38,568 nt of DNA from Klebsormidium nitens (Eukaryota; Streptophyta; Klebsormidiophyceae; Klebsormidiales; Klebsormidiaceae). A program made the translations under genes and the position numbers. Of this stretch, positions 12,601 to 24,000 are shown in pieces. The stretch is from assembly GCA_000708835.1 (NCBI GenBank), contig DF237690.1, positions 1-38,568 of the forward strand, read 5' to 3'. Under the pieces are notes generated by a model. That model had not been told where the DNA came from and did no database searches. It saw only the letters and a list, made by a program, of their open reading frames with translations. Numbering within the stretch: position 1 is the stretch's first letter; each line of letters starts with the position of its first letter.

Positions 12601-13696
12601 TCGTCCACCTTCACCTACATGGACCAGTGAGTGCCGCTTTTTCCCTCCAGCAAGGGAGGGGGCACCGTGGGGACGTCTGATACTGCCTTTCTAAGATTGA
12701 CATGCATGTTGCCAGAGGTTTTCACAGCGTTGTTAGTCAAGCCTTTCGATGGGGCAGTTTGATATTTTTTGAACTCGGGGGGTTGCCTGTGCTTCAGGAT
12801 TGTTAGTCATTACACTCCCTGTTGGTTCGAGTAGTAATGTCCGCTGTTTTTGCAAGGGCTGCTCTAGTTTTTGCGGATATGTCCTTTGTCAGCGATCGTT
12901 TTTGGGCCTCGCCGTGCGCGGTGATGGAGGTGGACTTGGAAGGACGGTCAAGGCTTCACTGACCTTGATTTGACTCACTGAGACTTCTTCCGGTCGCCCT
13001 TTTCTAGGGTCCATGCGGGAGCCTAAGTTGAGTAGCGTCAATCTGGACTTCCAAATAAGTTGTTCAGTTAGTCGGTGAATCAAACGCTCTTCGGGAACGA
13101 TCAGGACGTTTCTGGTCGAACAGATATATCTTGAGAGTACGGATCAACGCCAGTATGGGCAGATTGTTGTCTGTCGGTTTTCGTCTTAGACTGCTTCGCC
13201 GGTTGGATAGGTCTTTAAGGTCGCACTATCACAAGACAAGTAGTCAACAAGAACTCAGGGCACTCGTTGTTCGTAAAAAGTTTTGACTAGTCGGTGGCCA
13301 ATGGAAAGGAAGGGACCCCTTCTTTTAACTGCCCTGCCTGACTTGGCGTCCGGCTGTTGTTCTCGCTGTCAAAGAATGAAGGGCTTTAGTGAAGTTCAGG
13401 CGCAGTGTCTGTACCTTCTGAGAAGATGCGAGCCCAGTGCTTAGTCACTGCTCCTTGTTTCAGTTCCCAAACAAGGTTCGTGCGTTTGCCAACGACTGCA
13501 CCCACATTGTTTTGCGCACTTGTTGTGGATTAGATGTTGACACGTTGCTCCCCGTATGTGCAGTCTATTTGGAACGGATGTCGGGTACCGGAAGCTAAAG
13601 AAGGCCCAAGCCGAGGCTGCCACTAAAATCGTTGTCAAGGACAATGAAGCCAGCACCGATTCGGATGACGCCGTGGAGGTGGTCAAGAGCAACTAA
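9608..13696 (+). CDS. SMO2: Sterol 4-alpha-methyl oxidase, SMO2 type, 5 exons
   Basis: Membrane-bound di-iron oxygenase that oxidises the 4-alpha-methyl group of sterol precursors at the endoplasmic reticulum. Exons: 9608-9781, 10740-10885, 11338-11457, 12333-12626, 13564-13696; phases agree and the total is 867 nt, 288 aa. It belongs to the fatty acid hydroxylase superfamily: HRLLH (HX3H) near residues 129-133, HSVHH (HX2HH) near 142-146 and HDYHH (HX2HH) near 222-226. SMO2 rather than SMO1 is chosen because of FQLASIGSFLIHESVYFLSG near the N-terminus, YHFCVNLP in exon 2, and YATPFGLTSEYAHP after the second His box. The acidic C-terminal tail (EASTDSDDAVEVVKSN) has no KK retrieval signal. 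At the exon 4-5 junction the model gives YMDH where land-plant proteins have YMDW, a small oddity that cDNA could test. The ATG at 9608 is the first in frame. Confidence 0.96.
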
Positions 13697-14042
13697 GCCA
13701 TGCTCCGAAACTCGGCTACGTTTGTGTTGTGTTGACGGATTGTTGGATGGCGGAGGGCCCTGGGAAGTTTCGCTCTTCAGCAGTGGAGCGGCCTAATAAT
13801 CCGTAGAAATCGGGTGCAGGACAAGGATAAGCTGTTTGGGGGGTCACCGTGTGCTTTTTGATGGGGGCTGCACGCCGTAGTCTCTGATGGATGTGGGCTC
13901 TTTGTAAACGATTGGTCTTCCAACAGGAGAGCTCGTTGGCAAGAGCGGGGCCAGACAGAGCTCAAATGCACGTGAACTTGTTCACATTCTGATTCTGATT
14001 GATTCTGAACTTTGATCAGTAGATTAGTTTCTCTCAGCCCTC
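13697..14042. other. Convergent 3' intergenic region
   Basis: SMO2 (plus) ends at 13696 and the next model (minus) ends near 14043, so this short stretch holds the opposed 3' untranslated regions. A TTGTAAACG element occurs near 13904, but I cannot tell whether it acts in polyadenylation. Nothing else is visible. Confidence 0.4.
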
Positions 14043-16255
14043 CTACCTTTGCGCATGTAGTAAAAGTGCAGCGGGTAGGAGGAGCACGATTAGATAGACG
14101 CTTAGGTGTAGTATCGAGATGACAAACTCAGTAGCGAATAAAGACTCGTGAATTGTGGATGAGTCGTAGGGATTGCAAAATCTGAGGGCCAAAGCCCTCA
14201 AGTCTTTCGCATCGATCAAGCTCCGCTCTTGCCAATACTTGGCTTGTTGGCTTTGGAGTCCGAAAAGTTTGATCTGCAACAAGGACGGTCATAGTTAGGC
14301 ATTGCAAGTCGCATGTTTCTTGGTAGACGTTACCGTCTAGCTAGCTCAGCTGCAGCTGCAGCTGCACAACGGTAAGATATGTTGTGCACGTTGTTCACTG
14401 CCTGTGCCATGTAAATGCTCGAAACTGCAGGCTTGGAAACGATTGTACTGATGCATGTACGTCTACAGAATGGAGGTTCATGTGCTCAAGGCTCGAGAAA
14501 CAGACGCGTGCTCTTTTGGCAATTTCCATTCAAAACTTATCATGCGACTGCATGTGCACATTGCAATGCTCATGGCTTGATTCATGCTAACAAACCGCCG
14601 CGGGCAAATTCACCGTCGTCCATATGATTGAGGGCCTGCAACCGTATATCATTGAAGGAGTGATCGAATGCATACGTGGCGATTGAAGACTATATAGTTC
14701 CATCTTAACACGTGTGTACTGCATATGGCACGCGCGGCGCCGGGTTGACAATTTGCTGTCCCTTTAAAGTGGGCGTCGGGGTATAAGACCGAATTTCCGG
14801 GACCAATTTTGACATCTGGCTTTGGGACTTCTTGCAAGTTGACCGGATTGGCAAGCGCGCTCGCCTTGAGATCCTTGGTTCCGGGCGGTTCTGGGTTCGA
14901 TTCGACAACTTTTGACATTTTTGCTCGCTTTTGCCTCTTCCTTTTTGCGGCCTTCCGCAGCTGACGTACGGTGACGTAGACCCCTAGGGACCGCGGTACA
15001 CTTCGGTACCAGACCTCCGGACAGCATCCGGTCCCTGTCTGAAGGCCTGACTTCGGTGGGTACCGCATCCTGGCTGGTTCTTAACAGGTCCGTACCCTCT
15101 CTGCTGAAATGACTTCTCTGCCGTTCGATGTCATCTGCAATCTCACCATCGCGCGCGATTTGACCGTCCGACCGGGGTGGACACGCGTGTCCTACGCCCA
15201 CTTTAACATGCATCATTAGTGTGACATATGTAAGACACAACTCTCGAGTGAACGCGTCGACGATTGCAAACGGCTGCCGCCTTTTCGAGGGACAGCTGGC
15301 CCATGACGTCTTTTGCTTACAACTAATACGTACAGAAAAGCTCTTTGAATATACGTCAACTGGATGCAAGAAACAATCTCACATGCAAGCTCATGCGGAG
15401 AACGCAAGTGTTGCCCAGGACAGGGTGAACAGAATCAAAATAGAAAGGGGCTTACTTGCGTCAAATCCTTAAGAGACTACCTACAAGAAATTGAAGATCG
15501 GAGTAAGGCCGCATGTCGAGCAATCCTACAGAAAACCAATGAGTCTGATGTTGTCAAGACGCTTTCAAGTCTTCCTTAAACGGCAGATCCTGCGGGGGCT
15601 TGCAGTTCGACGCACTGTACACTTTTTTCTTCGCAACTGGTGGTACGACCTTCTCGATTTCCGACCACAAGTACGTGCAGACCCAGTAGAGCACCCCGAT
15701 CGCTATAAAGGTCCAGGCAGAGAACGAGACCAATACGACGAGGGCGATGCAAAGGGTGAGTCTTGCTCCATGATCATACTGATCGGACGCAGGTGGAAGT
15801 GCCTCCGGAAAGATGAAGCCCGGCGCTTGGAAACAGCTGTCCGCAAAACCCAGGTAGACCTGAAAAAGGTCTCCGACCGTGCAGAGATATAGGGTCACGT
15901 TATGCCGGGCTGGAAGCGAAGACGTCGTTCAGAGGGGCCGGGTCTGGAAGAGAAACCATGACGGAGAACTTTTGCCCGAATCTGATGAAGTACACAAGCA
16001 AGCCCCGTAAAAGGCAAGGAATGAGGCCCCCAACCATGCGACATTCTGGTCTGGTTTGTTGGAATCACGGGTAAAAACGGATGGCACCTCCGCCAATGCC
16101 GTCCCACTTTCTCCGAAAATCTTCTGTAAGGACTCGCCTAGCACGCAGTAGCCGATCAACCAGAGCACAAGCAGCGCCGCCAGTACCACAAGGGATCTGC
16201 AAACCTTTCTTTCGTCGATTCTCGTTTCTTCCGCTGCGTTTTGGTCCCTGGCCAT
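14043..16255 (-). CDS. Unrecognised multi-pass membrane protein, splicing incomplete
   Basis: I do not recognise the family. Three coding-looking blocks lie on the minus strand. Block one starts with ATG at 16255 (MARDQNAAEE...) and has a hydrophobic span VCRSLVVLAALLVLWLIGY plus a weaker one, VAWLGASFLAFYGACLC. Block two (about 15925-15554) contains VTLYLCTVGDLFQVYLGFAD and a long hydrophobic stretch beginning LTLCIALVVLVSFSAWTFIA. Block three (about 14270-14043, after a TTGTTGCAG acceptor) starts IKLFGLQSQQAKYWQERS and ends in a hydrophobic segment, SILHLSVYLIVLLLPAALLL, close to a TAG. Blocks one and two share a frame but are parted by a TGA near 15930; a short intron from a GTACTT donor to a TTCCAG acceptor would remove it. 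A link from a GAGAAG|GTCGTA donor near 15650 to block three would keep phase. These joins are guesses. About 14283-15550 would then be intron. Confidence 0.4.
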
Positions 16256-16524
16256 GCGCGGTGCGTATTCACACCCCCCGCTGTGCTAGATGACGTAGTA
16301 GTCGAAAGGTGACGTTTGGTACAGGCTCCCGTTTGCACTTTTGCAGCTGGAGAGGGGGGTGCGACGGAAGCAAGGGGTTCAGCAAACTCATATCTTCTGC
16401 GAGGAACGCGTTCAGGTGTTTGGGATCAGGCAGGTTTTGTTGTCCCGTCCACTTGCACAGTCACCCCCTGAATGCTCCTGTTCCTTTCCAGCACGCTCGG
16501 GGTTCTCGGCCGCCAAGAAGGCCT

Positions 16525-16671
16525 TCAGTGACGTTTGTTCAGGCTGTTTGTGCCCCCAACATCCTCAACTATCTGAAAGGTTATGGTAGCCGCTTCCAGG
16601 TTTGGAACAAAAGCAGCGCCGGCAATGATCGCCCATACCACCAAGGCGGGTGATGTGCTCCGAATCGCCAT
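16525..16671 (-). CDS. Possible short secreted peptide or orphan first exon
   Basis: A 48-codon frame starts at ATG 16671. It begins MAIRSTSPALVVWAIIAGAA and continues FVPNLEAATITFQ, which looks like a signal peptide with a cleavage site after LEA. It could be a tiny secreted protein or the first exon of a gene whose other exons I did not find. The AATITFQ start of the mature part recalls thaumatin-like proteins, but nothing downstream supports that. It lies upstream of the membrane-protein model and could belong to it. Low confidence that it is translated. Confidence 0.25.
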   Translation of the reverse strand: MAIRSTSPALVVWAIIAGAAFVPNLEAATITFQIVEDVGGTNSLNKRH

Positions 16672-18075
16672 GCCGGTACTCCGACAGTCCCAAGCAGGCG
16701 AAGTTGAGAAGTTGGAGATGTGTACAAGTAGCTTCAGCCGACACCTCCGCAAGAACTAGAACGGCGTACTTAGGAACGTCGTATCAGTGGCGCACGAGCT
16801 CCGACTCCGCCGCCGCGAGGGGGACCACTGCACTAGTGTTTGCTAGGCCCGGAAGAGGGGCCCGAAGCGTGCGGCGGAGATGCCAGAGCCGCCCAGCAGT
16901 GTTCGAAGAAGGGACGTTCCAGCTCTGATGCGCGTGGGCGCTGAGGAAGGCACTCAGTCAAAGCCCTGCTGCGACTCCCAGAGAAAATAAGCCTAAATGC
17001 TATAAACGCCCGCTAAACGGGGGGCGACTTCAATTACACAAGTATACTTAGGAAAGAAACAAGGTGGAACGGTAAGGTAGATTACCTCGTTTCTTGAGGT
17101 GCCTTGATTCCCAGTAGTACAGGTAGTAGGACCGGCAAACAGCAGACTGGCATACTGAGCAGACGCTTACATGAGAGACTGAGAGACTTGACCCGCGTGA
17201 TGGCGTGATCGGACAGCCGGCCGCCACGCGTGGCCGCCAGTGTGGGCCGCGGCCGCCGGCCGCGCGCCCGAGTGGCCGCCCGCTGCATGATCAAAACCTT
17301 GCCAAACCCTGCCAGTGAAAGCAATGGCTGCCTAGCTAGTATAACGGGATCGATCGAGCGCTCAGCTTAGCTTCATCATCTGTTCATCATATGAAAATTG
17401 GCGGGAGTGCCTTTGACATCCAATGTTGGTATCTCACATCTGGCATGCTCACCACCATCATGTCGTCCTGACAGCCAATTAGTTTGCGGATGGTACAAAA
17501 CATATATTCGACGGCGGCAGTACAACACACACTGATTAAGTCCACTGGATTGAATATATTAAACCGCTCATGCATGACATATCGGGCTTCAAAAGTTTCA
17601 GAGAAACAAGACGGTCACAATACTTGACACAAGAAAACTGACATGCGAGGCGCAATTTTGGTAACATGCAGCGATGGTAATTGCTTAAGCAGTGAAAATT
17701 GGACCGAATCCAGGTACAGCTTCTGCATGAAGTCTGCACACTGGCAGGCTGGCTGCGCAGCTTAAGGACACATCTGCTTGATTGCCCGCAATTCAAATCG
17801 GAATATGGGCGTCGATCTTTGCGTAAAGATTTCGAGGTTTACAATACTCTCTAAATCCGTGTAACTCAGTGGAAGCTAATAAAGCGGTGCTTTGCGCCTC
17901 GGAAGGTCCGACTTGCTTGACTCCGGCTGCTCAGTACGAACAGTATCAATCCAGTGTGTTAGCTGCACTTTTATATGTAGAAAGAAAGGAAGTCAGAGCA
18001 GCTTCAGTCCCTGATATGCTGCTCTATCTGTGTCCTAGCAGGGACATGAAACGCAGTATGCAACTAAACAGATCA
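16672..18075. other. Intergenic region with a GC-rich island
   Basis: No gene is supported here. Around 17211-17285 there is a strongly GC-rich, CpG-rich tract with repeated GGCCGCC/GCCGCC motifs and an ACGCGT palindrome, standing out from the AT-rich sequence around it. It may be a CpG island or promoter element, but no adjacent start codon fits clearly. The right end should contain the tomosyn 3' untranslated region. Confidence 0.4.
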
Positions 18076-21000
18076 TTACATTTGCCACCACTTCTTCCCT
18101 GCCATCTTCTTTTCTAACTCGGCCGCCATGGAAGCAAAGTTTGCTGCGCCGTCTTGCATTTCGGCCGTTTTTCTGTCAAGCCCCTGCAATGAGATGTCAG
18201 TGACACAATAAGTTCAATTATTCCTGTAGACAAAAGACGGTAATGCCTCTCTTGGCTAGACCAAGAGACACTACTGTGCAACCGAAATGACAGGTAAGCC
18301 AGACTTGTCATCTTCGGAAAGAAGCACATTCACTATAAGAGAACGACTCGCAGGAGCCAGCAAGTATGGGTGGTGGTCATACTGTTGACCGCCCTAAACG
18401 GCAGTCGCAAAACCAGTCTTGACGCTGCTTGCGTTGGTCCCTGCTTTGTGTCCCCAAACCCTTGGGCCGAAAAGCAACGGGAGCTTCCTTGCCCCTACGT
18501 CAACTCGGGCAGGCTGTATTTGTGAATGACAACATTTAAATCCTTGCGGCTGCTGCGAAATGAGTGGAGAGGTGAAACCAGTAAGGGCGTAGTCTCACCT
18601 GCAGCTTCTCTTGCCGCTCCAGCAGTTTGTCTCTCGCCTGTGCTGCCGACGCCTGCACCAAAAGAGGAATGTTTTAGACCCTAGAAATTAGAATCTTCTG
18701 TGTGGAATCAAACCAAGTCAATTCAAATTGGGGGTAAAAGGACGGTCCGCATGGTGACGTTGACGATCGAGCGTCTCCCTTGTGTAGGCACTTCACAACT
18801 TCTGTGTCAATGACGTCGCCGGAAGGTTTGAAACATAGCCCGCATTAAGGAGTAATCTTAATGCCGGACACGAAAAGTAAAACGAATGTCGTGTTGTCCA
18901 ACTATGAACCGATAGATTTTTCGCACTTCAGAACACAAAGACATCCGTCCACCTGCCACCTGCCAAAGAAACCGCTGACTCTTTCGGCACAGGATCAGGC
19001 AGTCCTCACGGCCAAACCGCCGTCACGTTTGTGCTCTCTAAAGTGCAATGAGATGTCACAGCATCCAACGAACTTGACGATCCTCGCCCCAGTCTTTTCA
19101 CTCGTCGACTCAACGATGGTTAGAACTACGGATGAAAGTGCACAACTTCGTACGCGGCTCCTAGAAGTCTTGAGCAAAGGCCTCACATGCGCCGCGCCAG
19201 TCTTTCCATACGCCGCCCGGATCTCGGCCGCCGAGCGCTGCTTGGGGCCGCTTTCTGCGGCCCCCTCGAAAAGGCGCGCCCGATCGTCCTTTTCCCGGGC
19301 AGCGGGCTCCGCTTCTTGCTTGCTTTCGGTGCTCTTGCGGCGGATGCTGGCGAAGCCGCTGCTGACGCGCGCCGTGACCTTGCTCCGTAAGGAGGTGGTT
19401 GTACTGCGGGTTTAAGACTCGTGTTTTGAGTCCTCAAACTTGAATGAAAAGGCCTCCAAGTAACGAAAAAGACAAGCTATAGAAAGGATAAAAGACAGTC
19501 GGGCGAACCCGCTGCTGACGCGCGCCGTGACCTTGCTCCGTAAGGAGGTGGAGGTACTGCGGGTTTGAAAATTCAGAACGTTAGACTTTCGACTTCTTGA
19601 CAAGCTTTGGTAACTTATTGAGAACAGGTGGGCGAACCCGCTGCTGAGACGCGCCGTGACCTTGCTCCGTAAGGAGGTGGATGTACTGCGGGTTGAGGAT
19701 TCGGCGACTTTCAAATTTTTGAGTGTTTGGGACGACGAGATTCGAAATCATCGAAGCGGTCGGACGAAACCGCTGCTGACGCACGCAACGACCTCGCTCC
19801 CTTAGAAGGTAGATGTACTGCTTGGAATTATCAATTTTTGGGTTGGTTGCAGGAAGACAAGCTTCGGAAAAAGCTTGGAAAGCGGTTGGGCGAACCCGCT
19901 GCTGAGCAGCGTCGTGACTTTGCCCTTACGAAGAGGATGCACTGCGAGTGTCAGGTGTCCACATTTCAAGGTGTTGACGGGATGGAAAGCCAGGTGGGGA
20001 GAACTGATAAAAGACAGTTCGGCGAACTCGCTGCTGATGTGCGTCGTAACCTTGCTCCGTAACGGGGTCGATGTACTGCGGGTTTGGGGTTGAAAGTGTC
20101 AGGCTTTCGAGTAGTCTGGAGGACAAGCGTCGAAAGAATTTAGAACCGCTGCTGACGCGCGTCGTAAACCTTGGTCAGGGACGTGAAAGTGCTGTGGGTT
20201 CTGGGCTTGGAGAAAGAGCGTAACTTTTATAGGATCAGAGAAGAGAAGCTTTGGAAAGAGAAGCAGTTGGGCGAACCCGCTGCATGCGTGCGCGGTACCC
20301 ATGCTTGGCAATCAGCAGGATGTGCCGCCGTTTGACCTTGACCGGGAGCTGAGTTGAAGTACTTGAAAGGGAATGCAGAGTGTAAAGCGCACGTACCAAT
20401 CTTTCAGTCAGGACCAAGCAAGACAGCAAGGACAGATATCTATGGGGATTCGCTCCATAGGACTTCTTCGAGAGGCATGCGGCGGGCCTTTGTCGTTGTT
20501 TTGACGAGTATGTGAAGCGTCCTCGATAAGAACAGCCGCATTCCTCCCTCCTTGTATCATTCAAAAAGAGAGAAATAGAGCACCATGCACTTTATAGACA
20601 AAAGTATAGCGACAACGAGCAAAGCCGAGATGCGTTCATGTTAAACTGAGCGAGAACGAACCTCGTTGAAGGCGAGTCCAGATCAATGTCGTCGATGTCC
20701 AGGCTCTTGGAGGAATCGGACGGTCGCAGTTCGTCAGTTTGGGGCAGCCGCCGGGCGGCGGGGACGAACGGCCGAGAGGAGAACAAGGACGGCAACTCGT
20801 CTGCATTGAGAGGAACCAATCAATTCAAGCTTTTCATATCTTGATTCTGAGAATAGTAGGGTGTTCGACATAAGATTTTGGAACGTCGCCCAGACAAGGA
20901 TTGACGGGTAAGTATTTATTTCTACAAATCGCCCCTTTTCGAAAGCAACAGCCTTAGGTCTTGGATTGAGGAAGTTATAATGCAGGAATTGAGGGACTCT

Positions 21001-24000
21001 TCAAGTGCGGCGTATGTATAACAAAATCAGCATAGGTTGTAACTTTCAAAGGGACATCAGCTCAACCCTTCTGCGACAAGCAAACAGCAGATCAAAAGAC
21101 CACACGCAGCAGCACGATTTGCAACCCACGAGCCACTTCTCCTTCAATCTGCAACGCTTACCCGCTCCGTGGGACGCCAGCACCGTCCCTGAGTGTTTCC
21201 CTTGCAAGAAGCCCATCGGTGCGCCTCCGCCGCCACCTCCGGCGACCACGTTCTCCGCGAGATTCTTCACTTCGTTCAGGCCTTTCTCAGCAGCAACCCG
21301 GATGTTGTCCCCCGCCGCCTTCATCGTTGTGAAGAAGTTCTGTTGGAGCAGAAACGACAGAGACCGTTTAGGGGGGTCGAGAAGGTGGGAAGTGAAGTGG
21401 TACTTCCTTGCGAAGGAAGAAAACGTTCGAGGAATAAGATTGAGCATGGTTTGCGAGGTTGCAAGAAAGCAAGGGAAGTACAAAAAACCGGGCTAGCGGA
21501 CCGGCCAGAAGAGAAAGCTTGATGAAAACAAAACGTATGCTTTGCAGAAACAAATCTAAACTTTGGACGTGAAGACTGCCGGATCTGCCGGGTTCATGCA
21601 CGCTCTCTTTCTGCCAAGGAAATGCAACCTCTTTCAGAACCAATATACCCATCATCGCCCGTGCCTGTTTCAGTGGATGGCGAGCATTACCTTCTTCTTC
21701 TTGTCCTCTGGAGCAGCGGCCGGCTTCGCCTCCTGCGCAACCGGGGGTACTGCCACGCCCCGGCTCGCGATCGCCGCAGCATCGGCAGCGGCAGCAAGCA
21801 CGTGGTCGTGGAGGTGGGGGAGGGAACCGGGCAGTCTGCATGAGAAACGTTTGTGCAATGGTTCGTGCATAGATTTGAGCAATCTGAAAGGTGTAAGTGT
21901 CGCGTTCAGAAAACCTGGCATGGCGAGAAGTGAGTAAAGCCACCACTTTCCACCTAGCAATCCAATTGAATGTGCATGAGGAGCAACATAAACAGTCTGA
22001 AGGAAGATTACATCTGACTTCCTATCGCAAAGTTGTCTCCCAAGGAAACGTGCATTATGCAATATGCATTAGACTTCAAATCTTGAAACATCATAACATA
22101 GTCGTCACTCCTTTCCTTCCAGCTAGGTAAAACGGATGTCATGTCTCGTATGGCTGGGCGGTGTGCTTCGCCTGTGATTCAGGCATTTCCGCCAGAGGCT
22201 GTCCAAGAATTTTCGAACATGTGTATGTCCCATTGAAAAACAACCATTCTGGCTTATGCCACTTCCAAATGGTCGCCAGCTGCAAGTTTGAAGTGCACTT
22301 CATTCTGGAAGGCGTGTGGTCAACTCTTGAAACCCGTTTTCCAAATCTGAAGCGTTCCCCTTCGATCGAAGGCCACCCAAGAAGCCAGACCCTCTTATCA
22401 ACGCTGCGCTAAGGTACAAGAAAGTCTCGAGCCGCCTTACCCCAGCGCGTTCTCCTTCTTGTACAGCGACAGCTGGAGCGTTTCGGACACTGCGTCCGGT
22501 AAGAAGAGTCGGCCGTCCGGCGCCACGGACGCTGCCTTCAACCTGCGAACGGGGGCGTCGAGCGGCCACCCAACGGCGCCGGCGAGGGGCCCTTCTGAGA
22601 GCACAGACAGATCCGGCAAGGACCTGCGAGCAAAAGATGGAAGGGTGAAAATATGGGTAAGATTTACAGTGGGATCGCGCTTGAGGGACAACGACGCCCT
22701 CGGATAGAAATGGGGGATGACAAGACAGGCTCTGAAAGCTCCTGAACTCCACAGACTGTCCACACCCTTAAGACGAGCACCAAAAAGCATTGGGTATGTA
22801 CGTCCCAATAGCTCACCACCACTAGGACGTCGCAGGTACAGACTTCGTTCGGCCCCCTACTCACCGTATCTGAATCTCCCCCTGCTTCGAGAGGAGCACC
22901 ACCGTGGGCCCCATCTTCTCTTCCTCGGACCCCACCGCGCCCGCCCACGCACAGTCGCCACCCCCAACCTGCGTAAAGATTCCAGTCAGCATTTCGTTTT
23001 CACTAGCAGAGTCTTTCTTTAAATCCACCCATCCTCGTCTGCATTCAATACATCAGTGCGAGCACACAGGTCCCTGCTATTCCTGCTAGCCGCATCTGCG
23101 AAAGACACGAGTCCATGCATGCTTTTCGTCGAGCTTCTTGCGTTATACTTCGGCACTTGTAGCTTAGAAGAAGAAGGCCCAACTGCTACTGTAGTGCTCA
23201 ACATGAAGAGCGGTCTGCTGTGTGCCCCCACCTTCTCCTTCTTGAGCGCCGTCCGGTCACCCGCATGGATCGCCGCCGCAGTGTACAGTCTCAGACAGTC
23301 CTCCGCGACCAACAACACGAAAAGTGCCTCAAACTCCCCAAATTCCCGCCGGAGGCCCCGTCTCGGGCTCCCGTCCCGCGCTTTCGGGCTGGATTTTCCA
23401 CCGTCCTTGGGACTGGCGGGGCCTTCGTCCGAGTAGAAGGCTTTGAGACGGTCCATTGCGCTCCCGCCGCTCTTTTGGGGGGTCAGTTTTGGCAGCGGCG
23501 GAGGGGGGAGTCTGGGGGAGATGGGGCCGTCGAAGGCCCATGGGAGGGAGAGGGGACCGAGAAGGCGGGGGAGGGGGCGGCCTTGGGAATCTGCAGAAGG
23601 AAGGAGGGATTGGAGGACAAAATATGTGTGAGCCCATTCAAACAGTTCTTATCTCGACTTGATGTCGTCGAGGCACGGCCGTGCAGGACACCGGATGACT
23701 TCAGCCGTCGAGAGACGCCCAAGAAGGTCTCCAGTGAGGGCAAGCGGACTTTGCAAAGGCGGAGTAACAGACAACAGGCTTATGCTCACGTATTTCGCTC
23801 TTTCAGACCCGTAACCAACGGGACTGCGATTCCGCACAGGCACTCTAACCGAGTTTACTTGAAGCTGAAAAGGGAGTCAGATTGGGGAAACCGAACAGAC
23901 CAATCTGCGTCCCAGATCCTCTTACCAAGCAGGATCAACTCCACTGCTTTGGACGCATTCTTTGTCTGCACCGGCCCCGCCCCAACCGGCGACCCCGTGC

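Noticed and set aside
14346-14372. CAGCTG/CTGCAG run
   Set aside because: A short self-complementary microsatellite-like run with no gene or element attached.
14880-14905. GGTTCGATTC, resembling a tRNA B box
   Set aside because: No acceptor stem, D arm or anticodon arm can be folded around it on either strand.
14764-15369. Minus-strand open frame of 201 codons and overlapping frames
   Set aside because: Composition is basic and low in hydrophobic residues, no family is recognised and no splice sites frame it. It falls in a probable intron of the membrane-protein model.
16525-16671. Thaumatin-like protein
   Set aside because: Only the seven residues AATITFQ recall that family. None of its cysteines or later motifs follow.
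18861-19415. Plus-strand open frame of 184 codons
   Set aside because: It overlaps tomosyn exon 20 in antisense and an intron, and has no recognisable domain.
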